Program-made: the position numbers and the translations under genes
The notes under the pieces: model-generated
Databases searched by the model: none
What the model was told of the DNA's origin: nothing
The model's input: the letters and a program-made list of their open reading frames with translations, nothing else
Part shown: one piece after another, positions 1 through 8,459 of the stretch
Layout of the letters: each line of letters begins with the position of its first letter
Numbering within the stretch: position 1 is the first letter of the stretch
NCBI GenBank assembly: GCA_036733345.1
Contig: DAINAR010000011.1
Span: forward strand, 9,957 to 73,956
Reading direction: 5' to 3'
DNA length: 64,000 nucleotides
From: JAFGMQ01 sp036733345
Lineage (GTDB): Bacteria; Desulfobacterota; DSM-4660; Desulfatiglandales; Desulfatiglandaceae

Positions 1-338
1 AGCGCATTTTTACATATTCCCATTACCAGTGTATTTGTTGTGGCGAATGTGTGAAAACATGCCCGGAAGATGCGGCAGAATTGAGACATGAGGTGAGTAT
101 CAGAAGATTTTTTCAGACAGGGAAAAAGCAGGAAATTAGGGCAGTAGATCTCAAGGCATGTGAAAGATGCGGTGCCCTCTTTGCCCCTGTGCCTCAGATG
201 GAGAAAGTTGGCAAGACATTTGAGAATGACTATTTACGTTTTTGCCCTATTTGCAGAAAAGCAAACATTGGCGACTATATTAAAACTCTATCGCCCTGGC
301 ATAACAAATCTAAATCATCAAATAAACAGGCTGCTTAA
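1..338 (+). CDS. HycF/HyfH-type 4Fe-4S ferredoxin subunit, 3' end (partial)
   Basis: The reading frame is already open at position 3 and runs off the left edge, so only the C-terminal part is present. The first visible residues hold a ferredoxin motif CxxCxxCxxxCP. About 35 residues later come two further CxxC pairs (CERC and CPIC) flanking a GALFAP segment. That tail layout matches HycF/HyfH, the electron-transfer subunits of formate hydrogenlyase and group 4 hydrogenases, which have a similar zinc- or cluster-like C-terminus. The GTG at position 51 lies inside the motif and is not the true start. A bacterial complex I-like or Mbh-type ferredoxin is the alternative. Its partner genes would lie to the left, outside the window. 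Confidence 0.7.
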   Translation, partial: RIFTYSHYQCICCGECVKTCPEDAAELRHEVSIRRFFQTGKKQEIRAVDLKACERCGALFAPVPQMEKVGKTFENDYLRFCPICRKANIGDYIKTLSPWHNKSKSSNKQAA

Positions 339-435
339 TTAAATTACAATTAGCAATAGACACATTTTTGCAGTTATAGGCCAGATGTTAGGACATATAA
401 CTTCATGTTCAGCGTTCAGACTTCTACTCATACCA

Positions 436-1584
436 TTAGATCTCTTTTAAAGCCTGAAACACTTCATTCGCATGCTGTTCCAGATGTTCAGCAATAACTT
501 CCGAGTCAACAGGATCAATATATCTGTAACTGTTCAACTGTGAGTTAAGCATAGTATTTATCTCGTTGAGCTCCATTCCCTTGAGCACATGCCTCACCAT
601 ATCTCTCGAATAAGGAGGACACATACCTTTTGACTCCTGAACTCTTAGGCCTTCAAGAAGGCCCTCAACAACAGGTAGAGGCGTTATGGAATCAGCCCAC
701 ACGGGCTTTCCCATACCCTCATCTTTGTCAATACGCATCTTGAACGTAATGCTAAGAAAAAAAAGCACAAGGGCCTTTAATGGATCAATGAATTCTCTTT
801 CATCAGAAAGCACAAGAGGACCATATCCTCTTACAGTAATTAGCCTGACATCCGCTTTATTTTCCTCGAACTTTGCAACAAAATCACCAGCTCCGTTGTG
901 CCAGGGAAAGATTTGTTCATATGTCTGAACATTATAATATAAAGTCAAGATCTTGCTGGCATGTTTTATAACGCCATAAGCCTGTTTATCAGTTGCAAAC
1001 CTGTACCCGCTTTGTAAATCCCATATAACTATTCGTTCTCCTCCGTCGTCATCCTTCTTTACATGCCATTCATGATAGTCTTCAAACCATTCGAACAAGG
1101 AAATCACAACTGTGTCATTTATTCCTCCTCTCTCTACCCCTATCACACCCTTAAGATACATATCAGGAATGTAATTAATATCCTGATTTAGCACCTGATT
1201 AAGCTTCTCAATTGTCTCATATTCTAAAGCCATCTGGGCCTTAGCTTCGGATGTAAGGGCCATGCTGGTGCCTAATTTTATATTATCTCCACCGCCAAAG
1301 ATCTCAACACTCCCTATCTGATATAATGTTCCATATTTTTCATAACGTATAATAATCCTTTCAATATCACTTATTTCCAAATCCCTGCGCCATAACCTGC
1401 CAAGTATTCTGATTATTGAGGCACCGCTCTTTTGAAGAATGAAATTTTTTATAGCAGCAAAATAGTCTTCCAGCAGCATAAATGGATGAGGTTGAAATGG
1501 ATTTAGAAGGAAAGGACGTTCAAGCATCTCCTTATTTAAAAGGACATCACCCTGAGCAGATGCAAACGAATATGTTATTTCCAT
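436..1584 (-). CDS. Uncharacterised protein paired with a radical SAM gene
   Basis: This 382-residue protein is not recognised. It has no signal peptide or obvious membrane helix. Around residues 225-260 a segment FPWHNGAGDFVAK followed by VRLITVRGYGPL has the flavour of the catalytic loop and metal-binding strand of phosphotransferase-like kinases, but this is only a visual resemblance. A GGAGG ribosome binding site sits 11 nt upstream of the ATG. It lies 56 nt downstream of the radical SAM gene in the same direction, so the two are probably cotranscribed and work together. It could be a kinase-fold enzyme or a substrate-binding partner of that enzyme. Confidence 0.6.
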   Translation of the reverse strand: MEITYSFASAQGDVLLNKEMLERPFLLNPFQPHPFMLLEDYFAAIKNFILQKSGASIIRILGRLWRRDLEISDIERIIIRYEKYGTLYQIGSVEIFGGGDNIKLGTSMALTSEAKAQMALEYETIEKLNQVLNQDINYIPDMYLKGVIGVERGGINDTVVISLFEWFEDYHEWHVKKDDDGGERIVIWDLQSGYRFATDKQAYGVIKHASKILTLYYNVQTYEQIFPWHNGAGDFVAKFEENKADVRLITVRGYGPLVLSDEREFIDPLKALVLFFLSITFKMRIDKDEGMGKPVWADSITPLPVVEGLLEGLRVQESKGMCPPYSRDMVRHVLKGMELNEINTMLNSQLNSYRYIDPVDSEVIAEHLEQHANEVFQALKEI

Positions 1585-1640
1585 AATATATAGTACCTCC
1601 AGAATAATTCTATATTGTATTTTGAAATACTGCTGTGTTA

Positions 1641-3101
1641 TTAATGCCTGTAATTACCTTCTTTCATCCCTTGATCCAAAATGAACCTGTCACCCATTTG
1701 CCACCATCCTATCACTGAATCAAACCTTTTGTATTTGACATCTTCCCGAACCTCAATTTCTCTGATTACGTTCCCCAGGGCTGAAGCATGATGTATTATC
1801 AGGGGTACACTGTGTGGCGGAAGAATATCGTAGACAAGGTCATACCTAGATATTACCTTATTAATGCCTGCCATTATCTCATCACTATCCCATGGAGTCG
1901 GATGAATAAACCCGTGAACAGCTCCATCGCTTTTTGAATAGCCAAATTGAAAAGGAAATTCTTTCTTCAGCCTCCTCATTAACTGTATGGCCTTGATATT
2001 GGTTTCAAGGTCTGTTCCTTTGTTGAGATTTTTTAGAATCAGGTCATTAAAAGATTCGAAGCCAACTGATGTCAATATAATGACCAAACGCATCTGTCTG
2101 GCCTTTTTCAGTGATATCCTGAGATATTTCTCAGATGATACTAACCAGTCTGCCCTTAGAATTAAATTAATCTGTGACAACGCTATTTCCTGTTCAATCG
2201 TTGCATCTAAAAGTGCCGGAAGACCAGGAAGCGGATTTTCATTTATCAATTCAAATGGAATCTTTCTTCCATCGAGCATCTCCGGAAGTTTCTTTATCTG
2301 ATCTATTACGGTATCAATTTTTAGCACTCCATGAAAGCCTTTATCAACAGCCACATCGCAAAAGCTACAACCTCTTGAGTAAATATTTACCTTAAGTCCC
2401 CTGCCATTGTCTAAGAAGACAGGGTAGTCTATCTCCAACTCCAGCTCATGTGATGCATAGGGACAACCAATTTGCTGCAAAACCTGACCAGTAGTGATTT
2501 CCATCTTGACAAGTGACCCTTCACGTAGACGATATATGTTGTCCCACTGTATTGTATTAAGGAATTTCTCATCCCATGGCTTTTTGGGATTTTTAATTAT
2601 CTCTCCATTTTTTCCCCTGTAAATTAAGCCTGAGGTCTCATACATTTGCTCGGTGTTTATATTATTCAAAAGACTGATTGCCTGCTCAGCCGGGCCATGA
2701 AGTGCAAGGGAGAAATGAGTGGAAAGCCCCTTAAATCGATGTTCATAGTTAAAATGGTCTTTTTCACCTATGAAGTCCACATCAGCCTGAGGACCTGCCA
2801 GGATGGTGAACCATCCCTCCTCTGTAAGATCCTTTGCAAATGAGAATAAATCTTCTCTACCATTTAAGCATGAAAAACCTACTACTCGATCATCATTTGA
2901 TAAAACTTCATTGATTGCTCCCTTTAAAACAGACTTGTCGTCTTCCCTTGTTACTGCAATTACAATACATTCATATTGGGTGTTTTCTTCAATAATTGTC
3001 GCCGACATCTGTGGTCCCAGTAGACCATAGGATTCACCATCCACATAAGCGGATATAATGACCATCTTTTTTCGATTTACAGGAGAACTGATTGAAGTCA
3101 T
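1641..3101 (-). CDS. B12-binding-like / radical SAM family protein with an atypical cysteine motif
   Basis: The first 140 residues read like a Rossmann-type B12-binding domain (the stretches GFSCLNGRED and ILAGPQADVDF are typical). The core from about residue 240 has radical SAM landmarks: SRGCSFCDVA at the cluster loop, ELINENPLPG, LILRADWL, and SVGFESFNDLIL. The canonical CxxxCxxC is not present, however. Only the CxxC pair (CSFC) is there, and the position expected for the first cysteine is a tyrosine. The nearest upstream cysteine is 32 residues earlier. The start is ATG with a weak GAG upstream. It is the first gene of a leftward pair with the uncharacterised 382-residue protein. Function and substrate are unknown. 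Confidence 0.7.
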   Translation of the reverse strand: MTSISSPVNRKKMVIISAYVDGESYGLLGPQMSATIIEENTQYECIVIAVTREDDKSVLKGAINEVLSNDDRVVGFSCLNGREDLFSFAKDLTEEGWFTILAGPQADVDFIGEKDHFNYEHRFKGLSTHFSLALHGPAEQAISLLNNINTEQMYETSGLIYRGKNGEIIKNPKKPWDEKFLNTIQWDNIYRLREGSLVKMEITTGQVLQQIGCPYASHELELEIDYPVFLDNGRGLKVNIYSRGCSFCDVAVDKGFHGVLKIDTVIDQIKKLPEMLDGRKIPFELINENPLPGLPALLDATIEQEIALSQINLILRADWLVSSEKYLRISLKKARQMRLVIILTSVGFESFNDLILKNLNKGTDLETNIKAIQLMRRLKKEFPFQFGYSKSDGAVHGFIHPTPWDSDEIMAGINKVISRYDLVYDILPPHSVPLIIHHASALGNVIREIEVREDVKYKRFDSVIGWWQMGDRFILDQGMKEGNYRH

Positions 3102-3439
3102 ATTTTTTTCTCTAATTTAAGGATATGCAATTTGTGCCAATTATGAATGAAAAATAAACTTCGATACTAATTTTGTTTTTATATATACTTAAATAGATTT
3201 CATATTGCATGGCTTATGTAAAGCCATTTTTCGTATCCCTTTCTTGTCTCTATTTGAATTTGAGAGGATCTTTAAAAGATATCCAGAATGAATAGACACT
3301 CTGCTCATAATTTTATTGACTAAAAGGTTTATAAAATCAATATGAAGCTAACAATTCATTCTACTGAAAAGCCATACCTCACCGAAATTTGAATAGAACA
3401 TTTATTTAATCTTCAGTTAAACTTCAATTATTTTCCATT

Positions 3440-3461
3440 CTTATATTTTGAAAAATATAAG
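3440..3461. repeat. AT-rich perfect palindrome
   Basis: A 10-bp arm CTTATATTTT, a 2-bp centre GA and the exact reverse complement form a hairpin-capable palindrome. It lies in the gene-free stretch between the leftward radical SAM gene and the AOR promoter. There is no T-tract consistent with a terminator on either strand. It may be an operator or simply AT-rich sequence. Confidence 0.35.
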
Positions 3462-3576
3462 ACAAATCACATTACCCTTCAACTATCCTCCTTACATTAC
3501 AAGATAATTTTCATGTATTACATTCAACAGATTATGCATTTCTAAAATGCCATAAAAAACAGAAAGAATATTTTTC

Positions 3577-3604
3577 TTGACAAATAAATGAAATAGTCTA
3601 AAAT
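3577..3604 (+). promoter_or_regulatory. Predicted sigma-70-type promoter of the AOR operon
   Basis: TTGACA at 3577-3582 is followed after 16 bp by TAAAAT at 3599-3604, five of six bases matching the -10 consensus. Transcription would begin near 3611, giving a leader of roughly 310 nt before the zinc-ribbon gene at 3919. The rest of the 3102-3918 gap, upstream of this promoter, shows no gene and no other promoter I can support. Confidence 0.5.
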
Positions 3605-3616
3605 TTTAAAAATGGA

Positions 3617-3789
3617 GTTCACGGTAGTGAACAGCTTGCCTGTCATATAGAGCTTGCGTGCCTATGTGTTGTGGGTAGTGAGTTATTAAGCTTACTTTAG
3701 TTCATAATAATGAACCGGCTAAGCCTTTTTGGCTCGGGGAAGTGTAAGTTATACAGTTTATGCAGCCCTCCTTGTTCGTCATAATGAAC
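3617..3789 (+). promoter_or_regulatory. Leader region with three GTTC-N8-GAAC palindromes
   Basis: Three 16-bp inverted repeats of the same design lie in the predicted leader of the AOR operon: GTTCAC-GGTA-GTGAAC (3617-3632), GTTCAT-AATA-ATGAAC (3700-3715) and GTTCGT-CATA-ATGAAC (3774-3789). The third has one G-T wobble pair at the RNA level. They begin 83 and 74 bp apart. The four-base centres differ while the arms are kept. They could be protein-binding operators or three short RNA hairpins. A further AGCC-TTTTT-GGCT stem lies between the second and third. Confidence 0.6.
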
Positions 3790-3918
3790 GCTGTTTATAT
3801 AGCATCTAATAAAGGTTGGGCTAAATTACTGTTTTGCCTTACCGCACTTACCCCACTATCCAATGAAGGCCGAGAGCATAAAATTTTTCTCTTATAATAG
3901 AATAGAAAGGAGAATGTT

Positions 3919-4239
3919 ATGGAACAAGAAAAAGTAGGATCAACTATCGAATCTTTGCGAGCTACAAGGACTTATGGCAAATTCAGATGCCATAACCCGA
4001 CATGCATGGAAAGACTCGAGCCCAAAAAGGGCCAGAAGACAATCAAATGCCCTACATGCGGCATGGAATTCCGGGTTGCATGGGTAAAAGATGGCTTTCC
4101 AAGAATCCGAGGCCCGGTTTGGGAAGTGAATAGGAAAGTCGCTGAAGAAGCATTCGAAAGAAAGATGAAGGCCAAAGAAGTTATGGAAAAAGAAGCACTA
4201 AAAGATAATAAAGGTAAAGATAATAAGGAGGGAAAGTAA
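3919..4239 (+). CDS. Small zinc-ribbon protein of the AOR operon
   Basis: A 106-residue protein with one zinc-ribbon-like knuckle set: Cys24 and Cys29, then Cys44 and Cys47 (CPTCG). The last 35 residues are highly charged, lysine and glutamate rich, and probably flexible or helical. An AAAGGAG ribosome binding site precedes the ATG. The stop is one base before the ATG of the aldehyde oxidoreductase gene, so translation is likely coupled. It may be an assembly factor, an electron-transfer adaptor, or a nucleic-acid-binding regulator of the operon. I do not recognise a named family. Confidence 0.75.
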   Translation: MEQEKVGSTIESLRATRTYGKFRCHNPTCMERLEPKKGQKTIKCPTCGMEFRVAWVKDGFPRIRGPVWEVNRKVAEEAFERKMKAKEVMEKEALKDNKGKDNKEGK

Positions 4240-4240
4240 T

Positions 4241-6181
4241 ATGACTTTAAAAAGAAAGATTGCTTATATAGATCTCTCCACGGGTGATATTGAAACCAAG
4301 GTTATTCCTCTTGATATCAGGAAAAAATTCATCGGAGGCAGAGGGTTAGATGCTTATCTGCTCTATAATCACACCAAAAAGGGTTGTGATCCGATTGGTC
4401 CGGATAATACACTCATGGTGAGCGGCGGTTTTCTTTGTGCAACCTGTGCATCCGCAACAGCCCGAACGCACGTGATGGCAAAATCACCTTTGACAGGACT
4501 TTTGGGCAGCTGCAATATGGGCGGTTTTTTCGCACCTGAGATGGCCTGGGCCGGTTTTAATCACCTTGTCATCAAAGGTAAGGCCAAGCACCCCGTATAT
4601 TTATATATTCACAATGGTGAAATTGAAATCCGCGATGCACGGGATATTTGGGGTAAAAGCGTTACAGATTCCCAGTGGGCCATAAGGGACGATCTCGGAG
4701 ATCAGGAAGTAAAAAGTATGGTTTGCGGACCTGCTGGTGAAAACCTCGTTGCCTTCGCCAATGTCATGACCGGTATAAAGAATGCCGGCGGTCGTACTGG
4801 AATGGGATGCGTCATGGGTTCCAAGAATTTGAAGGCGGTTGCTGCCAGGGGTACTATGGATATAGATATAGCACATCCGGAAGAAGCACTTGAGTTCAAC
4901 AAAAAATTCATTGAACATATCACAAGTGCAAAGGTCAACCAGACCCAGGGAGCACTTGGAACTCCATTTATCTGGGGTGCCACCAACTCCTGGGGCGGTA
5001 TACGGTGCAGAAACTTCCAGTACAATCAATGTGAGTATGCCGATGATATGGAGCCGGAACGCATTGATGAAATTTGTGAAGAGACAATGGGGCCATACCA
5101 TATGACAGGGTGCTTCGCATGTCAGGTTCACTGCCGCGCCCAGTATAAGATCCCATCCGGCCCTTATGCAGGTCGATATGAAGAAGGTCCGGAATATACC
5201 TCCCAGGGGGCATTCGGCGGTGAGACAGATACTCCCAGAGCCCTGACCGTTCTTGTCGGCAATCATCTTGTTGATCAGTACGGTATGGATAATCTGGAGA
5301 CAGGAAGTATTATATCCTGGGCCATGGAACTATATGAACTCGGCATTATAGACAAAAAGCAGACAGACGGTCTTGATTTAAGCTGGGGCAACGATGATTC
5401 TGTTATAGAAATGATAGATCGTATATGCTATCGCAAGGGATGGCTTGGTGATACCCTTGCAAAGGGAGGCGTACAGGCTTCCAAGGTAATAGGAAAGAAC
5501 TCCTTTGATTACCTTATTCAGGTCAAAGGCATGAGCAACCTCCACTCGGATGAAAGAGGGACTCCAGGCCTTGCTCTTAATATCGCTCTCTCATCAAGGG
5601 GTTCTGATCATCTTAGGAGCCGTCCGGCTATCGACCTCTATCATCTGCCCGAAGATGTTCTGAGGAAAATTTACGGCACCCCTGTTCCTTATGACGGACC
5701 TTTAAGTTCCGAGCATACTGAATACGTTGGTAAGCCATGGCAGGTATTCTGGCAGGAAAACTGCTATATGGCTGTTGACTGTCTGGGAATTTGCAAATAC
5801 CACACCACATTCCTTGGCGCCACCCTGCCCAACTTCGAGGACTGGCCCAAGGTACTTTATTACAATACCGGTATTGAAATGACTCCAAAGGATATATGGG
5901 ATGTGGCCGAGCGATGCAATAACATGGAGAGACTCTTTAACCTGCGCGAAGGACTGACGAGGGATGATCCTGAAAAGGGAGACGTGCTCAATCATCGTTA
6001 CCATGACGAACCTACAAGACGTGGTGCTCCGGAAGTTGTCGGAAGGGTGATAGAAAAGGACAAATTCCTCCAAATGCGTGCAGAAGTTTATCAGCACAAG
6101 GGTTGGGATGAAAACGGTATTCCCACACCCGAGACCCTGAAGAGACTCGGCATCGATAAAGAGCCGTCCCATATGCTGTAA
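4241..6181 (+). CDS. Tungsten-type aldehyde:ferredoxin oxidoreductase (AOR family)
   Basis: At 646 residues it is slightly longer than the classical AOR (about 605). AOR enzymes oxidise aldehydes to acids, or run in reverse, with ferredoxin and carry a tungsto-bispterin plus one 4Fe-4S cluster. Visible motifs are the N-terminal IGGRGLDAYLL, the pterin-binding GRTGMGCVMGSKNLKA (about 185-200), the cluster ligands C291xxC294xxxC298, EGPEY (about 315) and DCLGIC (513-518), whose last cysteine is the expected fourth ligand. The ribosome binding site AGGAGGG is strong. The neighbouring ferredoxin gene supplies an electron partner. The BamB branch (benzoyl-CoA reductase) belongs to the same family, but no other Bam gene is seen here, so the substrate is left open. 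Confidence 0.93.
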   Translation: MTLKRKIAYIDLSTGDIETKVIPLDIRKKFIGGRGLDAYLLYNHTKKGCDPIGPDNTLMVSGGFLCATCASATARTHVMAKSPLTGLLGSCNMGGFFAPEMAWAGFNHLVIKGKAKHPVYLYIHNGEIEIRDARDIWGKSVTDSQWAIRDDLGDQEVKSMVCGPAGENLVAFANVMTGIKNAGGRTGMGCVMGSKNLKAVAARGTMDIDIAHPEEALEFNKKFIEHITSAKVNQTQGALGTPFIWGATNSWGGIRCRNFQYNQCEYADDMEPERIDEICEETMGPYHMTGCFACQVHCRAQYKIPSGPYAGRYEEGPEYTSQGAFGGETDTPRALTVLVGNHLVDQYGMDNLETGSIISWAMELYELGIIDKKQTDGLDLSWGNDDSVIEMIDRICYRKGWLGDTLAKGGVQASKVIGKNSFDYLIQVKGMSNLHSDERGTPGLALNIALSSRGSDHLRSRPAIDLYHLPEDVLRKIYGTPVPYDGPLSSEHTEYVGKPWQVFWQENCYMAVDCLGICKYHTTFLGATLPNFEDWPKVLYYNTGIEMTPKDIWDVAERCNNMERLFNLREGLTRDDPEKGDVLNHRYHDEPTRRGAPEVVGRVIEKDKFLQMRAEVYQHKGWDENGIPTPETLKRLGIDKEPSHML

Positions 6182-6203
6182 TTTGAAATGAGAGGAGAAA
6201 AAA

Positions 6204-6701
6204 ATGTCTAAATTTTTACAGATAAACTATCAGAAATGTACCGGTTGCCGGCTCTGTGAACTCGTATGCGCCGTGTTCCATGACGGCAAATCCAATCCGG
6301 CCAGAAGCCGCGTTAAAGTCATGAAATGGGAGTCCGAGGGTCTCTATATCCCGATGTCCTGTAATCATTGTCAGGATGCCCCCTGCATGAATGTCTGTCC
6401 GGTTAAAGCCATTTACCGGGACGAAGAACTTGGTGCTGTCACAGTAGACTACGATATCTGCATCGGCTGCAGATCCTGTGTGGCAGTTTGCCCATTCGGG
6501 GCCATGTCCTACAACATTATCGACAACCAGGTATTCAAGTGCGATTTCTGTGGTGGTGATCCCCAGTGTGTTCGCTTCTGCGATATGAAGGCTATTGACT
6601 ATGTAGAAGCCACAGATGTAAGCATCGATAAAAAGAGGGAGGCTGCGGCAAAATTGTCCAAGGCGACTAAGGAGGCGGCAACTCTTTTTGCAGAAATGTA
6701 A
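6204..6701 (+). CDS. Four-cluster 4Fe-4S ferredoxin subunit partnering AOR
   Basis: A 165-residue HycB/HybA/DmsB-like iron-sulfur protein with sixteen cysteines in four groups: C12xxC15xxC18xxxC22, then NHCQDAPCMNVCP, then CIGCRSCVAVCP, then CDFCGGDPQCVRFC. This is the usual arrangement for four 4Fe-4S clusters that wire a molybdo- or tungsto-enzyme to its electron partner. No signal peptide or Tat motif is seen, so it is cytoplasmic. It lies 22 nt downstream of the AOR gene with an AGAGGAG site, and is the last gene before a bidirectional terminator. Confidence 0.9.
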   Translation: MSKFLQINYQKCTGCRLCELVCAVFHDGKSNPARSRVKVMKWESEGLYIPMSCNHCQDAPCMNVCPVKAIYRDEELGAVTVDYDICIGCRSCVAVCPFGAMSYNIIDNQVFKCDFCGGDPQCVRFCDMKAIDYVEATDVSIDKKREAAAKLSKATKEAATLFAEM

Positions 6702-6742
6702 ACTTTGATAAATTGCCTGTTCGGAATTTATTAGCAAATTAA

Positions 6743-6778
6743 AAAAGAGGGATTCGGTTTAAACCGAATCCCTCTTTT
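6743..6778. terminator. Bidirectional intrinsic terminator
   Basis: A perfect 36-bp palindrome: A-run, GAGGGATTCGGTTT and its exact complement, ending in a T-run. Because the A and T runs are symmetric it should terminate both the AOR operon from the left and the MoaD/MoeB pair from the right. Confidence 0.9.
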
Positions 6779-6830
6779 CATTATGTTTATTATAACAGCA
6801 TCTTCAAACAGATTAATTTTAAATTGAATT

Positions 6831-7103
6831 CTATCCTCCTGAAAGCAAACGCGTAATATAAATATCGTCACCATCTTTCACCCCTTTTTCAAGCTCTTTA
6901 GGATAGGCGCTTTCACCATTCACATAGATCTCGAACAGATGATTCAAGTTACCCTTTTTATCAAAGATATGTTTTCCAAATTCAGGGTATTTCCCGGCAA
7001 TATTCTTGAGGCATGCTCCTACCGTATTACCTTCACCCTCTATTATGCGTTCACCATTGGTATATTGAACATGGGATTGATGTAAATGAACTTTTACACC
7101 CAA
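6831..7103 (-). CDS. MoaD/ThiS-like ubiquitin-fold sulfur carrier
   Basis: A 90-residue protein with the beta-grasp pattern and the diagnostic C-terminal Gly-Gly (ending LLSGG), which is adenylated and thiocarboxylated to donate sulfur. It lies 3 nt downstream of the E1-like activator gene, its likely partner. Placement beside an AOR operon suggests a role in making tungsto/molybdopterin, though carriers for thiamine or cysteine synthesis share the fold. The sequence alone does not decide between these. Confidence 0.85.
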   Translation of the reverse strand: MGVKVHLHQSHVQYTNGERIIEGEGNTVGACLKNIAGKYPEFGKHIFDKKGNLNHLFEIYVNGESAYPKELEKGVKDGDDIYITRLLSGG

Positions 7104-7106
7104 AGT

Positions 7107-7850
7107 TTACTCCTTTCTTTCTATATTACCGCAATGAATACATTGCGGATTTCTATTAATTTTGAACTCCTTGAAGGTCATATCTAATCCATCAAAATGA
7201 AGAATCCTGTTCTCCAATAATTGCCCCACACCTGTTATATATTTAATCACCTCTGTAGCCTGGATAGCACCAATAACGGCAGGTGCCACTCCCATTACCG
7301 GAGATTTTTCTTCAGGTACGGGACCTTTATACATACACATCAAACATGCAGTTTTATCCGGAATAACAGTCATGGCCCTTCCCTCAAAACCCCTGACAGC
7401 CCCATAAAAGAAAGGGATCTTTCGCTTGATAGCTACTCTGTTCAGTAGATACCTGGTTTGAAAATTGTCCATGGCGTCTACAATCATATCACATCCCTCA
7501 ACGACCTTAGAAAGGTTATCTTTATCTATCCTGTCATTGACGGTATCTATATTTATGCTAGGGTTAAGTCTTGAGAGTTTGTCAAATGCTGAATCCACCT
7601 TTTTTCTGCCGATATCCCCGTCCCAGTGTAGTATCTGCCTGTTTAGGTTGCTTATGTCCACCACATCATAATCAACAATCCGTATTGTGCCTATTCCAGC
7701 TGCGGCCAGGTAGAAAGAAACCGGCGAGCCCAGCCCTCCTGATCCTGCGATTAATACCTTTGCTTTTTTAAGCCTTTCTTGACCTTTCATCCCTATTTCT
7801 GGGATCAGGATCTGTCTATCATATCTTTCTCTCTCCCTTTTAGTCAGCAT
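7107..7850 (-). CDS. moeB: MoeB/ThiF/HesA-type E1-like adenylyltransferase
   Basis: A 247-residue E1-like enzyme that adenylates the C-terminal glycine of a MoaD/ThiS carrier. It shows the arginine-rich start YDRQILIPEIG, the nucleotide loop GSGGLGSP, the acidic VDYDVVDISNLNRQ segment, and two CxxC zinc pairs (CLMC and CIHC). I place the start at the ATG ending at 7850 because a GGAG site lies 5 nt upstream. An in-frame start seven codons earlier lacks one. The carrier gene follows immediately. The symbol reflects the neighbouring AOR genes; ThiF is an equally valid family label. Confidence 0.85.
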   Translation of the reverse strand: MLTKRERERYDRQILIPEIGMKGQERLKKAKVLIAGSGGLGSPVSFYLAAAGIGTIRIVDYDVVDISNLNRQILHWDGDIGRKKVDSAFDKLSRLNPSINIDTVNDRIDKDNLSKVVEGCDMIVDAMDNFQTRYLLNRVAIKRKIPFFYGAVRGFEGRAMTVIPDKTACLMCMYKGPVPEEKSPVMGVAPAVIGAIQATEVIKYITGVGQLLENRILHFDGLDMTFKEFKINRNPQCIHCGNIERKE

Positions 7851-8072
7851 AAATACTCCAATAATAGACAAAACTATTTTGTAAAAATAAACACGATTTT
7901 ATACAAATCAATATTAGAGTTAATCTTAATTTGCTCAAAGGAAAATGCAGAAAAATAACGACATGTCATTCTTATATGGTGGAAACAAAAACCTCTTTAA
8001 ACATCCTTTTGCTTAGTATGACTTCCCTAATTAAACCAAATGGATTTTTACTACTTTAACCAACGAAACACT

Positions 8073-8459
8073 TTATTTGTCCAGAATATCCGAGTCTTCA
8101 TATATATTCCCTATCACGACGAGGAGATGAGGCTTCCATGGCAAATGAATTCCCCTGTAATCATAGACGCAAAAACCTGCTTCATTCTCATTCCATTTGA
8201 CAATATGTGTCGATTGCGGAATTCCTATCCTTCCGCATGTATCGTCTACGATATCACCTTCATAAATCTCATATCCATTCATATCATGCAATCCAGTAAA
8301 TTGCTGAACCTCACACGAATCCAGTTTCAGGAGGCCTGTTTCTTGAGGATTACCTTTATACCAAATACCTGAAATTTCATTTTTAATAAAATCAATATGT
8401 TGAACTTCAAACATCTGTTTTCTGTTCCAGCTCCATGCCCTTAATTTTAGGTACTTCAC
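8073..8459 (-). CDS. YopX-like protein
   Basis: A 128-residue protein with the YopX domain signature: an N-terminal KLRAW start, then FTGLHDMNGYEIYEGDIVDD, and the closing VIGNIYEDSDIL. YopX proteins are common in temperate phages and integrated elements, and their function is unknown. It stands alone here between the moeB-like gene and eutA with no other phage gene, so it is probably a leftover or moron gene. A GAGG site lies upstream of the ATG. Confidence 0.8.
   Translation of the reverse strand: MKYLKLRAWSWNRKQMFEVQHIDFIKNEISGIWYKGNPQETGLLKLDSCEVQQFTGLHDMNGYEIYEGDIVDDTCGRIGIPQSTHIVKWNENEAGFCVYDYRGIHLPWKPHLLVVIGNIYEDSDILDK

Noticed and set aside
3121..3145. A TGGCAC...TTGC arrangement on the minus strand upstream of the radical SAM gene that resembles a sigma-54 promoter
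   Set aside because: The distance between the GG and GC elements is two bases too short; sigma-54 spacing is strict.
3600..3800. A CRISPR-like array from the three spaced palindromes
   Set aside because: Only three copies, only 16 bp each, with variable centres and no cas genes; spacing is also unequal.
3963..3992. TGGCAAATTCAGATGC within the zinc-ribbon gene as a sigma-54 promoter
   Set aside because: Spacing is one base too long and it lies inside a coding region with no target gene at the right distance.
4601..5266. A 221-residue minus-strand open frame inside the AOR gene
   Set aside because: It lies wholly within a highly conserved enzyme gene on the other strand and shows no domain.
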